A DNA stretch of 64,000 bases, taken from NCBI RefSeq assembly GCF_001509405.1, contig NZ_CP011502.1, forward strand, positions 2,852,001 to 2,916,000, in the 5' to 3' direction. Position numbers and translations under genes: made by a program. Below, one piece after another: positions 55,664-64,000 of the stretch; the stretch's first letter is position 1, and the number at the start of each line of letters is the position of its first letter. Source of the DNA: Aeromicrobium erythreum (GTDB taxonomy: Bacteria; Actinomycetota; Actinomycetes; Propionibacteriales; Nocardioidaceae). The notes under the pieces were generated by a model that was not told the DNA's origin, did no database searches, and saw only the letters and a list, made by a program, of their open reading frames with translations.

Positions 55664-56836
55664 TCAGCGCGGCAGCGGGATCCGCAGGAACCGCGGGCGG
55701 TAGACGAACGGGTCGCGCGCGACCTCCGCGAGGTCGGTGTCGTTCTGGCTGTAGGAGACGACGACCGACCCTCGCTCGGGCAGCAGGTCGGGGTGGGCCA
55801 GCGGCATGTACCGCAGGCGACCGTCGGGCTCGCTGGGGATCTGGGCGACCGGGGCGCTCGGGGTGAACGGCCCGGTCGGTCGCGACGCCGACCACACGAC
55901 GAGGTCCTTGCCGAGGAACTCGTCGCGCTTGCTCACCGCGTACCAGCGTCCGCCTCGCTCGAAGACGCTGAGCGTCTGCGAGACCCCGCCCTCGGCCGGG
56001 ACCAGGGTGGCCAGGTCGGAGGCGTCGCGGGTCCACGCCCGACCGTTCCAGTAGCGGTAGCGGTCGGGGCGCAACACGTCGTCGGGCCGCACCCGCGCCA
56101 CGTGCAGGCTGAACCCGAACACCAGGCCGCGACCGGGACGCGCCGTCCCGTAGAGGTAGACCCAGCCGTCGGACACGGCCGTCGCGGCGCCCCACGTCGG
56201 ACGACGGGGGTCGTCGTCGTCCGGGCCGACGTCGCGCACCCCGAGCAGCTGGGGCGTCCGCCCGCGCTCCACGACGAACAGCGCGACCGCGGGCCCCAGG
56301 TTGTCGAACGCGAGCGGGCCGTCGGGCGCGTCGGCGCCCTTGACGCGCTGCGCCGACACACCCACCAGGTCGTAGCCCGGCCGCTCGATCTTCGCGACCG
56401 ACATCGGCCAGTAGCCGACGCCGTCGGCCCGGTCGGGGATGAGCGCGCCGTGGTCGGCGGGCAGCACCACCTGTGCGCAACCTGGCTCGAAGACGAGCAT
56501 CGAGTTGCGCACGAAGCGCTGGCCGTCGAAGTCGGCCGACCGGAGGGTGTCGCCGAAGAGCCAGAGCCGCCGCCCGTCCTGCAGGGTCACGTCGGCGCCG
56601 ACGTCGGCGCCCTGGAACGCACCCGAGCCACGGACCTGCGTGACGAGCCGGTTCAGGTCGGGTACCGAGCGGATCGGCTCGATCGGCAGGCAGCGGGTCT
56701 CGCTCGCCTCGGGCACCGTCGGCGCCGACGGCGGGTCGGCCCGGCCCGAGAAGGCGACGAGGGACAGCATGAGCAGGAGCGCCGGCCCGGTGACGGCCGC
56801 CACCCGGATCCGCCACGGCACGCGCTGCACTCCCAC
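55664..56836 (-). CDS. DUF4185-containing exported protein
   Basis: 390 residues with an N-terminal membrane/signal segment (VAAVTGPALLLMLSLVAFSG). The remainder is beta-rich and propeller-like: RRLWLFGDTLRSAD, RNSMLVFEPG, WVYLYGTARPGRG, YAVSKRDEFLGKDLVVW, VVSYSQND. It is similar in style to DUF4185 and glycosidase-type propellers, so binding or cleavage of carbohydrate is possible. GTG at 56836 is the start. Confidence 0.75.
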   Translation of the reverse strand: MGVQRVPWRIRVAAVTGPALLLMLSLVAFSGRADPPSAPTVPEASETRCLPIEPIRSVPDLNRLVTQVRGSGAFQGADVGADVTLQDGRRLWLFGDTLRSADFDGQRFVRNSMLVFEPGCAQVVLPADHGALIPDRADGVGYWPMSVAKIERPGYDLVGVSAQRVKGADAPDGPLAFDNLGPAVALFVVERGRTPQLLGVRDVGPDDDDPRRPTWGAATAVSDGWVYLYGTARPGRGLVFGFSLHVARVRPDDVLRPDRYRYWNGRAWTRDASDLATLVPAEGGVSQTLSVFERGGRWYAVSKRDEFLGKDLVVWSASRPTGPFTPSAPVAQIPSEPDGRLRYMPLAHPDLLPERGSVVVSYSQNDTDLAEVARDPFVYRPRFLRIPLPR

Positions 56837-56891
56837 GGCACCACGATGTCACGGCGACGGGGCGGGCCCTGGCGTGACCTACAGTCGGCGC

Positions 56892-57842
56892 GTGAGGGGT
56901 CGCGTCTGGGTGCCGCTGGTGGTCGCCGTCGCCGTGCAGCTGGCCGGCGTGGTCGCGGTCTTCGCCTGGGTCGCGGGCGACGACCTGCACGAGGCGCCGC
57001 TCGGCGTGGTCGCGCCGGCCGTGGTCGGCCAGACGCTCGCCGACCGCGCTGCCGCCGATCCCGACAGCCCGTTCACGGTCGTGCGACCGCCGTCGGCCGC
57101 AGCAGCCCGTGGGCTCGTCGACGACGGCACGCTGGTGGGCGCTGCGGTGGTCGACCTCGCTCGCTCCGACGACGTCCTGCTCCTGCCACGGCGGGCCTCG
57201 CCGGACCAGCGGGCGGCGGTCGAGGCAGCCGTCCGGGTCACGTCGGCGCGGCTGGGTCGGGGCGTGGAGGTCGAGCTGGTCGGGCCGTCGCTGTCGGCGG
57301 GCGGACGCGCCGCCGTCACCTGGCTCCCGGTGCTGGCCGTCGGCGCGGGCATCCTCACGTCGGGGGTGCTCACGGTCCGCTCCGGCCGGCTGCCGCGGAC
57401 GTGGCCGGGCGCCCTGCGACGTCTGCGCGTGATCGGGGCAGTGGCGGTGCTGGTTGGCGGCGTCGGCGGCCTGGTCGGCGCACTGCTCGCGACGGGACCG
57501 GTGCTCCTGTGGTGGCCGGCGCTCTCCCTGCTGGTGCTGACCGGCGCGCTCGTGTCGCAGGCGCTCGAGCACCTGATGGACGCGTGGGGCTGGGGGCTCG
57601 CCGTCACCCTCCTCGTCCTCACGGCGCTCCCCGACCTCGCCGGCACGGGCACCTGGATGCAGCCGGTCGTGTGGCGCGAGGTCACGACGCTACTGCCGCA
57701 CGCGGCCGGCATCGAGATCCTGCAGCAGCTCACCGGCGGCACGGCCGGCGCGCTCTGGCGCCCGTGGGCGGTGCTCGCCGTCTGGTGTGCCGTGGGTGGC
57801 GCCACGTCGACGCTCGCCCGGCGCGAGCGCTCGGCTGGCTGA
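56892..57842 (+). CDS. putative multi-pass membrane protein, ABC-2/YhgE-like
   Basis: 316 residues. A first helix (VWVPLVVAVAVQLAGVVAVFAWV) is followed by an extracytoplasmic domain of about 100 residues and then five or six helices (WLPVLAVGAGILTSGVLTV through AVLAVWCAVGGATSTLA). This layout is like ABC-2 permeases or YhgE/Pip proteins, but no ATPase gene is adjacent. A GTG at 56874 is another possible start. Function unknown. Confidence 0.65.
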   Translation: MRGRVWVPLVVAVAVQLAGVVAVFAWVAGDDLHEAPLGVVAPAVVGQTLADRAAADPDSPFTVVRPPSAAAARGLVDDGTLVGAAVVDLARSDDVLLLPRRASPDQRAAVEAAVRVTSARLGRGVEVELVGPSLSAGGRAAVTWLPVLAVGAGILTSGVLTVRSGRLPRTWPGALRRLRVIGAVAVLVGGVGGLVGALLATGPVLLWWPALSLLVLTGALVSQALEHLMDAWGWGLAVTLLVLTALPDLAGTGTWMQPVVWREVTTLLPHAAGIEILQQLTGGTAGALWRPWAVLAVWCAVGGATSTLARRERSAG

Positions 57843-57895
57843 GCGCACCAGTTCGTCCCGGCGCCCGGCGGCGTGAGCGGGCGGGGCGCGGGAGC

Positions 57896-58303
57896 TCAGT
57901 CGCCGAGTGCGCCGACCTGCGACAGCAGCTCGACCTGGTCGAAGTACAGGTGCTCCGACCGCAGTCGGCTGCCGTCGACCTCGTAGACGGCGGCCCACCG
58001 GAACGACACCTCGCGCCCGGTCGGCGCGAGACTGCCGCCCGCACCGCGCAGGGTGCCGGTGTGCGTGCCGACGAAGCGGCCCTCCGCCGCGACGCGTGAC
58101 CCGCTCCCGAGCACGGAGACCAGCTCGAGGCGCCCGTCCGGGAAGCCGTCGTGGAAGACCCGCAGGAAGGCGAGCACGGCCTCCCGACCCGAGGCCGACG
58201 CACCGGGGGCGATGATCTCCGCGTCCTTGGACCAGGGCTCGGCGGCCTCGTCGCGGGCGTTGAACGCGTCGACGTGACGCCGGACGACCTCGTGGCTCGA
58301 CAT
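57896..58303 (-). CDS. SnoaL/NTF2-like protein
   Basis: 135 residues with the SnoaL-like pattern MSSHEVVRRHVDAFNARDEA, GREAVLAFLRVFHDGFPDGRLEL and VSFRWAAVYEVDGSRLRSEHLYFDQ. Such cone-shaped proteins include cyclases and isomerases of natural products as well as uncharacterised carriers. AAGGAG precedes the ATG, which lies two bases after the glycosyltransferase stop, so the two are co-transcribed. Confidence 0.85.
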   Translation of the reverse strand: MSSHEVVRRHVDAFNARDEAAEPWSKDAEIIAPGASASGREAVLAFLRVFHDGFPDGRLELVSVLGSGSRVAAEGRFVGTHTGTLRGAGGSLAPTGREVSFRWAAVYEVDGSRLRSEHLYFDQVELLSQVGALGD

Positions 58304-58304
58304 C

Positions 58305-59624
58305 TCATGACTCCTTCGTGAGGGGCGGGTAGGAGGACTCCTGGACCAGCGCCTCCACGTCGTCGACCAGCCCGACCACCCCGCTGGACCGGGCGATCGC
58401 GACGCCGACCTCGTGCGCTCGGCGGGCGTACGCACCGTCGTCGAGCACCGCCCGCACGGCACGCCCCACGGCGGCCGGGGTCGGGCGGCCGGTCCGCAGG
58501 TTGATGCCGACCCCGGCGTGCTGCACGCGGGTCGACGTCTCGACCTTGTCCTCGGAGTCCCCGGCGATGACGATCGGGACACCGTGGCGCATCGCGTGGT
58601 GCAGCCCGCCGTAGCCACCGTTCGTGACGAGCACGTCGGTGCGGGCCAGCAGCTCGTCGTAGGGCAGGTAGCTGGCGACGAAGACGTTCGCGGGCAGCGG
58701 GCCGAGGTCGTCCAGCGCGGACGTCGGGCGACCGCCGGTCGTCACGGCGACCTGCACGTCAAGGTCCGCCAGGGCCTCGACGGTCGGCCCGACGACCTCG
58801 GTGAAGTCGGTGTTGGCGACCGTCCCTTGGGTCACGTGCACGAGCGGGAGGTGCGGGTCGAGGTCGTCGAACCAAGCGGGTGTCGCGACGTCGGCGACCT
58901 CGGCTGCCGGCGGGACCATCGGGCCGTAGAAGCGCAGGCCTGCCGGCGCGTCGGAGCGCGCGTACTCGAACTCGGGGACGGTGAACTGGGCGAGCAGGTC
59001 GCTGCGGTCGAGCACGTCCATGAAGAAGGCGCCGTCGAGCCCCGGCGCGCCGACGTCGGCGAGGAAGCGGTCGAGGCTGCGGTGGACGGGCCGGAGCACC
59101 ACGCGCGACGTGCGGTACAGCAGGCGGTTGCGGAGCCGGTTCGGCACCGTCCGTCGCCACGGCACGAGTCCGAGTCCGTAGGGCGCGGTGTCGACGCTGC
59201 TGAACCCGGCCGGACCGATCCCGCACAGCACGGTCGCGGGACGCTGGTCACGGGGGCGCGAGAAGAGCGTCTGCACACCCAGGAAGGTCATGTCGTGGAG
59301 GACGACGTCGGCGGGCTCGTCGGCGAGCATCTGCTCGAGTGCCTGTCCGGCCGGCGCAGCTGGGGCGACGAAGGCCTGTTCCACGCCGTGGTTGATGGTG
59401 GCGAGGCCACGGGTGCGCTCCCCCGCCCCGATGGAGTCGAGCGTGTCGGCCTCGGCCGGCAGCGCCACGAACTCCGCTCCGCTCGCGCGCACGGGAGCCT
59501 CGTAGCCAGCTCCCGTGAGCATCCTCACCCGCCATCCGCGGCGGACGAGCTCGCCGGCCACCACGGACAGCGGTCCGACGTGTCCGGTCGCCGGCATGCT
59601 GCACAGCACCGCGCTGCGGCTCAT
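58305..59624 (-). CDS. macrolide-type (MGT/GT1 family) glycosyltransferase
   Basis: 439 residues, GT-B fold. The N-terminal acceptor half has SMPATGHVGPLSVVAGELVRRGW; the C-terminal donor half has VHVTQGTVANTD, VASYLPYDELLARTDVLVTNGGYGGLHHAMRHGVPIVIAG. These enzymes glycosylate macrolides, phenols or flavonoids, and in producers and soil bacteria often inactivate them. ATG at 59624 with GAGGGAGA upstream. Preceded on the same strand by a TetR gene. Confidence 0.9.
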   Translation of the reverse strand: MSRSAVLCSMPATGHVGPLSVVAGELVRRGWRVRMLTGAGYEAPVRASGAEFVALPAEADTLDSIGAGERTRGLATINHGVEQAFVAPAAPAGQALEQMLADEPADVVLHDMTFLGVQTLFSRPRDQRPATVLCGIGPAGFSSVDTAPYGLGLVPWRRTVPNRLRNRLLYRTSRVVLRPVHRSLDRFLADVGAPGLDGAFFMDVLDRSDLLAQFTVPEFEYARSDAPAGLRFYGPMVPPAAEVADVATPAWFDDLDPHLPLVHVTQGTVANTDFTEVVGPTVEALADLDVQVAVTTGGRPTSALDDLGPLPANVFVASYLPYDELLARTDVLVTNGGYGGLHHAMRHGVPIVIAGDSEDKVETSTRVQHAGVGINLRTGRPTPAAVGRAVRAVLDDGAYARRAHEVGVAIARSSGVVGLVDDVEALVQESSYPPLTKES

Positions 59625-59670
59625 GGGCGTCTCCCTCAATTGACTAGAGTGAGACTAACCCCAATATGGG

Positions 59671-60303
59671 TCACCCGTCGAGCGCCGCCCCCAGCTCGTC
59701 CAGCTGGCGACGCAGCCACACGCCGTAGCGCGTCGGCGTCCACCCTCTCTCGCGGACGAGGTGGATCCACGGCTCGGGGCCGACGACCAGCCCGAGCAGG
59801 TCGGCCGCCTCGGACGCCTGGTCGGCGCGGAGCCGTCCGCGCGCGACGAACCACCCGGCGGCGATGGTCATGTCGCGGTGCCGGCGCTCCTCCAGGTCCT
59901 GCACCGCCGAGCGGACTCTCGCGTCGACGTCCGCGGCGGACACCATGGCGTGCAGGAGCGCCGCGGACCGCAGGTTCGCCTCGACGAGGAAGTCGACGTA
60001 CCGCTCGATCGCCACGCCCGTGTCGGGCTCGGCCATGATGTCGACCAGCTCCGGACGCTCGGCGAGCGGATGTCGACCTTCGTCACCGGCCAGCGTCAGC
60101 TCGTGCGCCGCGACGAGCAGTGCGTGCTTGGGACCGTGCGCGTGCACGGTCTGCACCGACGTGCCCGCCTCGGCCGCGATCGCCTGCATCGACGTCGCCG
60201 CGTAGCCGTCGCGCACGAAGAGCGTCCCCGCCGCCTCGACGATCCTGCGGCGCGTGGCCGCGGCGACGGCGTCGCGGGTCGGGGAGCGGTACGCACGCGG
60301 CAT
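59671..60303 (-). CDS. TetR-family regulator upstream of the glycosyltransferase
   Basis: 210 residues with helix-turn-helix SMQAIAAEAGTSVQTVHAHG-like region after TRRRIVEAAGTLFVRDGY. The usual Tyr of the recognition helix end is replaced by HAHGPKHALL. It is first in the TetR-glycosyltransferase-SnoaL gene string, 46 bp before the glycosyltransferase, and probably regulates it. Confidence 0.88.
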   Translation of the reverse strand: MPRAYRSPTRDAVAAATRRRIVEAAGTLFVRDGYAATSMQAIAAEAGTSVQTVHAHGPKHALLVAAHELTLAGDEGRHPLAERPELVDIMAEPDTGVAIERYVDFLVEANLRSAALLHAMVSAADVDARVRSAVQDLEERRHRDMTIAAGWFVARGRLRADQASEAADLLGLVVGPEPWIHLVRERGWTPTRYGVWLRRQLDELGAALDG

Positions 60304-60471
60304 GCAGCGAACCGTATCGGAGCACGAACCGCACCACCTGGGGTCGAGCCCGCCTCGAGCCCGAAGGGCCGTGACGCGGTTCAGGCGTCTCTCAGGCGAG
60401 AGTTGTTAGCGTCGACGGGTCGTCGCGGCGCGCAACCAGACGGCGAGCAACCGGCGACACGAGGGAGAAGC

Positions 60472-60654
60472 ATGCTGAGGCAGATCGGTGCGACGGAGCT
60501 GTTGATGGTGCTGGGGGTCGCGGTGCTCCTGTTCGGCGGCCGCAAGCTCCCGGAGCTGGCCCGCGGCTCGGGCCAGGCGCTGCGCATCTTCAGGCAGGAG
60601 ATGCGCGAGGAACCCCCGAGCTCGGAGGAGGAACCGGCCCGGACGGCGGAGTAG
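60472..60654 (+). CDS. tatA: twin-arginine translocase subunit TatA
   Basis: 60-residue TatA: short membrane helix (GATELLMVLGVAVLLFGG), then the RKLPELARGSGQALRIFRQEM amphipathic helix and an acidic tail. AGGGAGAAGC precedes the ATG. No tatC or tatB is nearby. It lies three bases before an LCP gene, so it may be co-transcribed. Confidence 0.92.
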   Translation: MLRQIGATELLMVLGVAVLLFGGRKLPELARGSGQALRIFRQEMREEPPSSEEEPARTAE

Positions 60655-60657
60655 CTC

Positions 60658-62052
60658 GTGGAGCAGGAGCGCACCCCCACCGCGACCGCCCCTCCCACGC
60701 GGGCCCGACGACGCATGCTCCAGCGGCGACGCCGCACCGTGCGCGTCGTGCTCGTCGGTGTCGTCAGCCTCGCGCTGGTGGCCGGCGTGGCGCTCGGCGT
60801 GCTGCAGTGGCGTCTGTCCGCGAACCTCAGCACGGCGACCGTGGGCGACCACCTCGTCGAGGACGACACCGACACCGGTGCCCTCAACGTCCTGTTCATC
60901 GGCTCGGACTCGCGCGACCTCCGGACCTCGAAGCACGGCAACGGCGACGGCAGCCGACGCAGCGACGCCCTCGTGCTGGCTCACGTCGCCGCCGACAACA
61001 GCCGCATCGACGCCGTGCAGATCCCGCGCGACACGCTCCTCGACCTGCCCTCGTGCGACGACGCCGACGGGACGTCGCACGCCGGGGGTCCAGGCATGAT
61101 CAACGCGGCGCTGCAGCACGGTCCCGCCTGCAGCGTGCGTGCCGTCGAGGCACTCAGCGACGTGCACGTGCACCACTTCGTCGAGCTCGACTTCGACGGC
61201 TTCGCCGACATGGTCGACGCGCTCGGTGGAGTCGACGTGTGCCTGCCCGAGGCGCTGCGCGACGACGACGCGCACCTCGACCTGCCGGCCGGGAAGCAGC
61301 GCGTCGACGGCACCGACGCGCTGGCGCTGGCCCGCACCCGTCACGCGATCGGCGACGGCAGCGACCTCAGCCGCATCGGCCACCAGCAGGTGGTGATGTC
61401 GGCGATCATCCACGAGGTGCGCTCGGCCGAGGTGCTGACCCGCCCCGACCGGCTCGTGAGGTTCCTCGACGCAGCCACGCAGTCGATGACCGTCGACGAC
61501 GACCTCGCCAGCACCAGAGCCCTCGGCCGCCTCGCACAGCGGGTGCGATCGGTGGACCCTGCTCGCATCACCTTCATGGCGATGCCCACGGCGGCTGCCC
61601 CACAGGACCCCAACCGCGTGGTCGCCACCGACGACGCCCGCACCGTCTTCTCCGCCATCGACGCCGACGAGCCGGTGCGCCTCGCGTCGGACCGACCGGC
61701 TCCCTCGCCGAAGCACGCACCGATCGAGGTGCTCAACGGGGCGCGGGTCCCTGGCCTCGCCGCGTCGGCCGCCGGCCAGCTCGAGTCGCTCGGTCACACC
61801 GTCGTCGCCGTGGGCGACGCGCAGGAGCCGGCCGAGCGGACGATCCTCGTCGTCGACGGCTCGGACCGCGCGAAGCGCACCGCAGCCGCCGTCGCCCGCT
61901 CCTTCGGGCTCGACGTGGAGCCGCAGGTCGACCCCGACGTCGCGGGAGTGCGCCTCGTCCTGGGCGCCTCCGACGCCACGGGCCTGCAGGTCCGCGACAC
62001 CCCCGCCGTCGAGACCACCTCGCGACACGCCGACGAGGACCTCTGCAGCTGA
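60658..62052 (+). CDS. LytR-CpsA-Psr family cell-wall ligase with LytR_C domain
   Basis: 464 residues. A cytoplasmic Arg-rich start and one membrane helix (VVLVGVVSLALVAGVALGVL) precede the LCP domain (about 75-270): NVLFIGSDSRD, SDALVLAHVAADNSRIDAVQIPRDT and DALALARTRHAIGDGSDLSRIGHQQ supply the conserved Arg and Asp residues. A LytR_C domain (IEVLNGARVPGLAASAAGQLESLGH) ends the protein. LCP proteins attach teichoic acids, arabinogalactan or other glycopolymers to peptidoglycan. Confidence 0.93.
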   Translation: MEQERTPTATAPPTRARRRMLQRRRRTVRVVLVGVVSLALVAGVALGVLQWRLSANLSTATVGDHLVEDDTDTGALNVLFIGSDSRDLRTSKHGNGDGSRRSDALVLAHVAADNSRIDAVQIPRDTLLDLPSCDDADGTSHAGGPGMINAALQHGPACSVRAVEALSDVHVHHFVELDFDGFADMVDALGGVDVCLPEALRDDDAHLDLPAGKQRVDGTDALALARTRHAIGDGSDLSRIGHQQVVMSAIIHEVRSAEVLTRPDRLVRFLDAATQSMTVDDDLASTRALGRLAQRVRSVDPARITFMAMPTAAAPQDPNRVVATDDARTVFSAIDADEPVRLASDRPAPSPKHAPIEVLNGARVPGLAASAAGQLESLGHTVVAVGDAQEPAERTILVVDGSDRAKRTAAAVARSFGLDVEPQVDPDVAGVRLVLGASDATGLQVRDTPAVETTSRHADEDLCS

Positions 62053-62106
62053 GCGAGAAGCCGGGTGGACATGCCCATCGAGTGCGACAGCTGCGAGCAC
62101 GACGAA

Positions 62107-62135
62107 GGCCCGGTCCGCTGCTGCGTGACCGGGCC
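62107..62135. terminator. terminator between the LCP gene and tRNA-Thr
   Basis: GGCCCGGTC (62107-62115) pairs perfectly with GACCGGGCC (62127-62135). It lies just beyond the tRNA 3' end on the minus strand and after the LCP stop on the plus strand, so it can serve both. Confidence 0.75.
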
Positions 62136-62141
62136 TGGTGG

Positions 62142-62214
62142 AGCCGCCTGTCGGAATCGAACCGACGACCTTTTCATTACGAGTGAAACGCTCTACCGAC
62201 TGAGCTAAGGCGGC
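62142..62214 (-). tRNA. tRNA-Thr (anticodon CGT)
   Basis: A 73-nt cloverleaf with acceptor GCCGCCT pairing AGGCGGC, D-arm AGCTCAGTCGGTAGAGC, anticodon loop CTCGTAA (CGT, decoding ACG) on a TTTCA/TGAAA stem, and T-arm GTCGGTTCGATTCCGAC. Discriminator U is followed by an encoded CCA (62139-62141). Confidence 0.97.
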
Positions 62215-62303
62215 GAAGGTCCCGCGAGGATCGCCCGCAGAACCTCGTACAGCCTACCCCTGCCCCTCCAGCGGGACACACGGGCCCCCCTACACTCGAC
62301 CCC

Positions 62304-62600
62304 GTGACCGGGACAGAGGACGTGCGGGCCGAGCTGGACGACATGCGCTCCAGCATCGACAACATCGACGCCGCCCTCGTGCACCTGCTGGCGGAGCGGT
62401 TCAAGTGCACCCAGCGGGTGGGCCGGCTGAAGGCCACGCACGACCTGCCGGCCTCCGACCCCGACCGCGAGGCACGCCAGATCGAGCGGCTCCGCTCGCT
62501 CGCCGTCGAGTCCGACCTCGACCCCGCGTTCGCCGAGAAGTTCCTGACCTTCATCATCGACGAGGTCATCCGCCACCACGAGGCCATCCGCTCGGCCTGA
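62304..62600 (+). CDS. chorismate mutase (AroQ class)
   Basis: 98-residue all-helical enzyme turning chorismate into prephenate. It has MRSSIDNIDAALVHLLAERFKCTQRVGRLKA, with conserved Arg and Lys residues, and FIIDEVIRHHEAIR at the end. The GTG at 62304 is the start. No signal peptide, so cytoplasmic. A standalone short form, as in many actinobacteria. Confidence 0.92.
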   Translation: MTGTEDVRAELDDMRSSIDNIDAALVHLLAERFKCTQRVGRLKATHDLPASDPDREARQIERLRSLAVESDLDPAFAEKFLTFIIDEVIRHHEAIRSA

Positions 62601-62656
62601 GCCCGCCCCCGTCGCCGCGGCACCGCCGGGCGGTGCGAGGCCGGACTGCGGCCGGA

Positions 62657-64000
62657 CTACTCGTCGGGGCAGGTCGTGCCGTCGCGCGGGACGGTGCCGT
62701 CGACGAGGTAGGCGTCGACAGCCTTGACGATGCAGCGGTTGCCGGAGCTGTAGGCCGTGTGGCCGTCGCCCTCACGGGTGAGCAGCACGCCCTCGCGGTC
62801 GCCCAGCTGGTCGGCCAGCGCCTTGGCGTTCTCGTACGGCGTCGCAGGGTCGCGGGTGGTGCCGATGACGACGATCGGCGACGAGCCCTCGGCGTCGATC
62901 TCCACCTGCGGTCGCTCGGCGGGCTCGGGCCAGTCAGTGCAGCCGAGGGTGCCCCAGCCGAGCGCGGCACCGAAGACCGGCGAGACCTTCTCGAAGCGGG
63001 GCAGCTCGGCCTCCACCTCGGCGACGCTCGGCCGCTCGCGGTTGTCGAGGCAGTTGACTGCGATGTTGGCCCACCCGATGTTGCCGTCGTAGCTGCCGTC
63101 GCTCTGCCGGGAGAAGTAGAGGTCGTTGAGGCGCAGCAGCAACGACCCGTCGCCCCGCAGCGCTGCCGTGAGCGCCTGCGACAGGACGGGCCACGCCGCC
63201 TTGTCGTAGAGGGTGACGGCCACGCCGTAGAACGCCCGGCCCTTCGTCAGCTCGCGGTCGGTCCCAGTGGGCAGCGGCTGGTCCTCCAGCCGGGACATGA
63301 AGGTGGCCAGCGCCCGGTTGGCGGCGTTGGGGTCCTGGCCGAGCGGGCACGACTCGAGCTTCGCGCACGCGTCGAGATAGGCGTCGAGCGCGCGCTGGAA
63401 CCCGGTGGCCTGCCCGAAGGCGGACCCGAACACGTCCTGGGCGGGGTCGACGGCGCCGTCGAGCACCATGGCGCCGACCTTCTGCGGGAACAGCGTCGCG
63501 TAGGTGGCGCCGAGCTGCGTCCCGTACGACGCGCCGAACCAGTCGAGCTTCTGCTGCCCCATCGCGGCGCGCGCGACGTCCATGTCGCGGGCGGCCTCCT
63601 CGGTGGAGACGTGTCCGGCGAGCTCGCCGGAGTTCTTGGCGCACGCCTCGCCCAGCTTGCGGACGCCGGCGCGCAGCTCGCGCACCTCGGCCGACGTGCT
63701 CGGGTCGGGGTCGCTGGCCGCGTAGGCGTCGAACTGGGCGTCGGGCAGGCACTCCAGGGGCGAGCTCTCGCCGACGCCGCGGGGGTCGATGCCGACGATC
63801 GTGAAGGCGTCGCGCACCGTCGGCGCCATGCTGCCCGCCAGGCTCGCGGCGAAGTCGATCGCCGACCCGCCGGGTCCGCCGGGGTTGACGAACAGCACGC
63901 GCGTGCCGTCGCCGGTGCTGAGGTAGCGCGCGGCCTTGAGCGTCGTGGTCGCGCCGTCGGGCTCGTCGTAGTCGATGGGGACGGTGATCGTGGCGCACTC
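62657..64000 (-). CDS. secreted tripeptidyl-aminopeptidase-like alpha/beta hydrolase (5' end outside the window)
   Basis: At least 447 residues; the reading frame is open to the last base, where it reads ECATITVPIDYDEPDG, the usual beginning of the mature catalytic domain. Further motifs are LFVNPGGPGGSAIDF (oxyanion region), the nucleophile elbow WFGASYGTQLGATYA, the Asp region VVIGTTRDPATPYENA, and the His in GDGHTAYSSGNRC. A TAP-like C-terminal domain is present. The signal peptide and start codon lie beyond 64000. Homologues remove tri- or dipeptides from extracellular proteins. Confidence 0.92.
   Translation of the reverse strand, partial: ECATITVPIDYDEPDGATTTLKAARYLSTGDGTRVLFVNPGGPGGSAIDFAASLAGSMAPTVRDAFTIVGIDPRGVGESSPLECLPDAQFDAYAASDPDPSTSAEVRELRAGVRKLGEACAKNSGELAGHVSTEEAARDMDVARAAMGQQKLDWFGASYGTQLGATYATLFPQKVGAMVLDGAVDPAQDVFGSAFGQATGFQRALDAYLDACAKLESCPLGQDPNAANRALATFMSRLEDQPLPTGTDRELTKGRAFYGVAVTLYDKAAWPVLSQALTAALRGDGSLLLRLNDLYFSRQSDGSYDGNIGWANIAVNCLDNRERPSVAEVEAELPRFEKVSPVFGAALGWGTLGCTDWPEPAERPQVEIDAEGSSPIVVIGTTRDPATPYENAKALADQLGDREGVLLTREGDGHTAYSSGNRCIVKAVDAYLVDGTVPRDGTTCPDE

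Overview
The window is 64 kb of very GC-rich, densely packed actinobacterial DNA. It has frequent GTG starts, ATGA/GTGA/TGATG overlaps, leaderless-looking transcripts, DtxR/IdeR-type iron control and class E sortase, LCP and Asp23 families. Gene content and protein style suggest Nocardioidaceae (Nocardioides/Aeromicrobium-like), but genus is inference.

Layout. (1) 124-541: rpmJ and infA, transcribed leftward. (2) 819-5092: a non-ribosomal block (Lrp regulator, dimethylargininase, iron-regulated heme oxygenase, secreted CHAP protein) that separates infA from map. (3) 5103-17946: map-adk-secY and the spc and S10 ribosomal operons, all on the minus strand, with an L4 protein that carries an extra C-terminal domain. 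(4) 18447-26333: a compact accessory island. It holds a five-gene operon (pseudouridine-5'-phosphate glycosidase-like, HAD phosphatase, uracil phosphoribosyltransferase, EamA exporter, and a single-module A-Ox-T-TE peptide synthetase) and a divergent MarR regulator. This matches the indigoidine / minimycin (C-nucleoside) type of gene cluster and sits between tuf and rpsJ. (5) 26452-30754: the str operon (rpsL-rpsG-fusA-tuf). (6) 30755-31629: a non-coding island of nested palindromes. (7) 31630-36572: fba, a CoA-disulfide-reductase-like flavoprotein, GNAT, SpoU methyltransferase, pyrE and a class E sortase. (8) 36749-40801: a DUF1501/DUF1800 pair and an aminotransferase. (9) 40902-45163: a tyrosine/homogentisate catabolic operon (hpd-hgmA-fahA) with an Lrp regulator. 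(10) 45269-48174: a four-gene operon of unknown product (acyl-CoA-dehydrogenase-like, PIG-L deacetylase, NodS-like methyltransferase, glycosyltransferase). (11) 48179-52727: an Asp23/Gls24 alkaline-shock locus divergent from an ECF sigma factor. (12) 52741-64000: flavodoxin-like protein, TetR/MFS efflux pair with twin operators, DUF4185 protein, membrane protein, macrolide-type glycosyltransferase with its TetR, tatA, an LCP protein, tRNA-Thr(CGT), chorismate mutase and a 5'-truncated secreted peptidase.

How it fits together. Most of the window is core translation machinery into which accessory blocks have been placed. The pigment/C-nucleoside cluster is the most notable. The synthetase has a readable glutamine-type specificity code, and the flanking phosphatase, uracil phosphoribosyltransferase and exporter look like a self-protection set. 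Its MarR-type operator overlaps the predicted operon promoter. Two further unexplained items are the palindrome island upstream of rpsL and a 27-bp repeat present in two adjacent catabolic genes but read in different frames.
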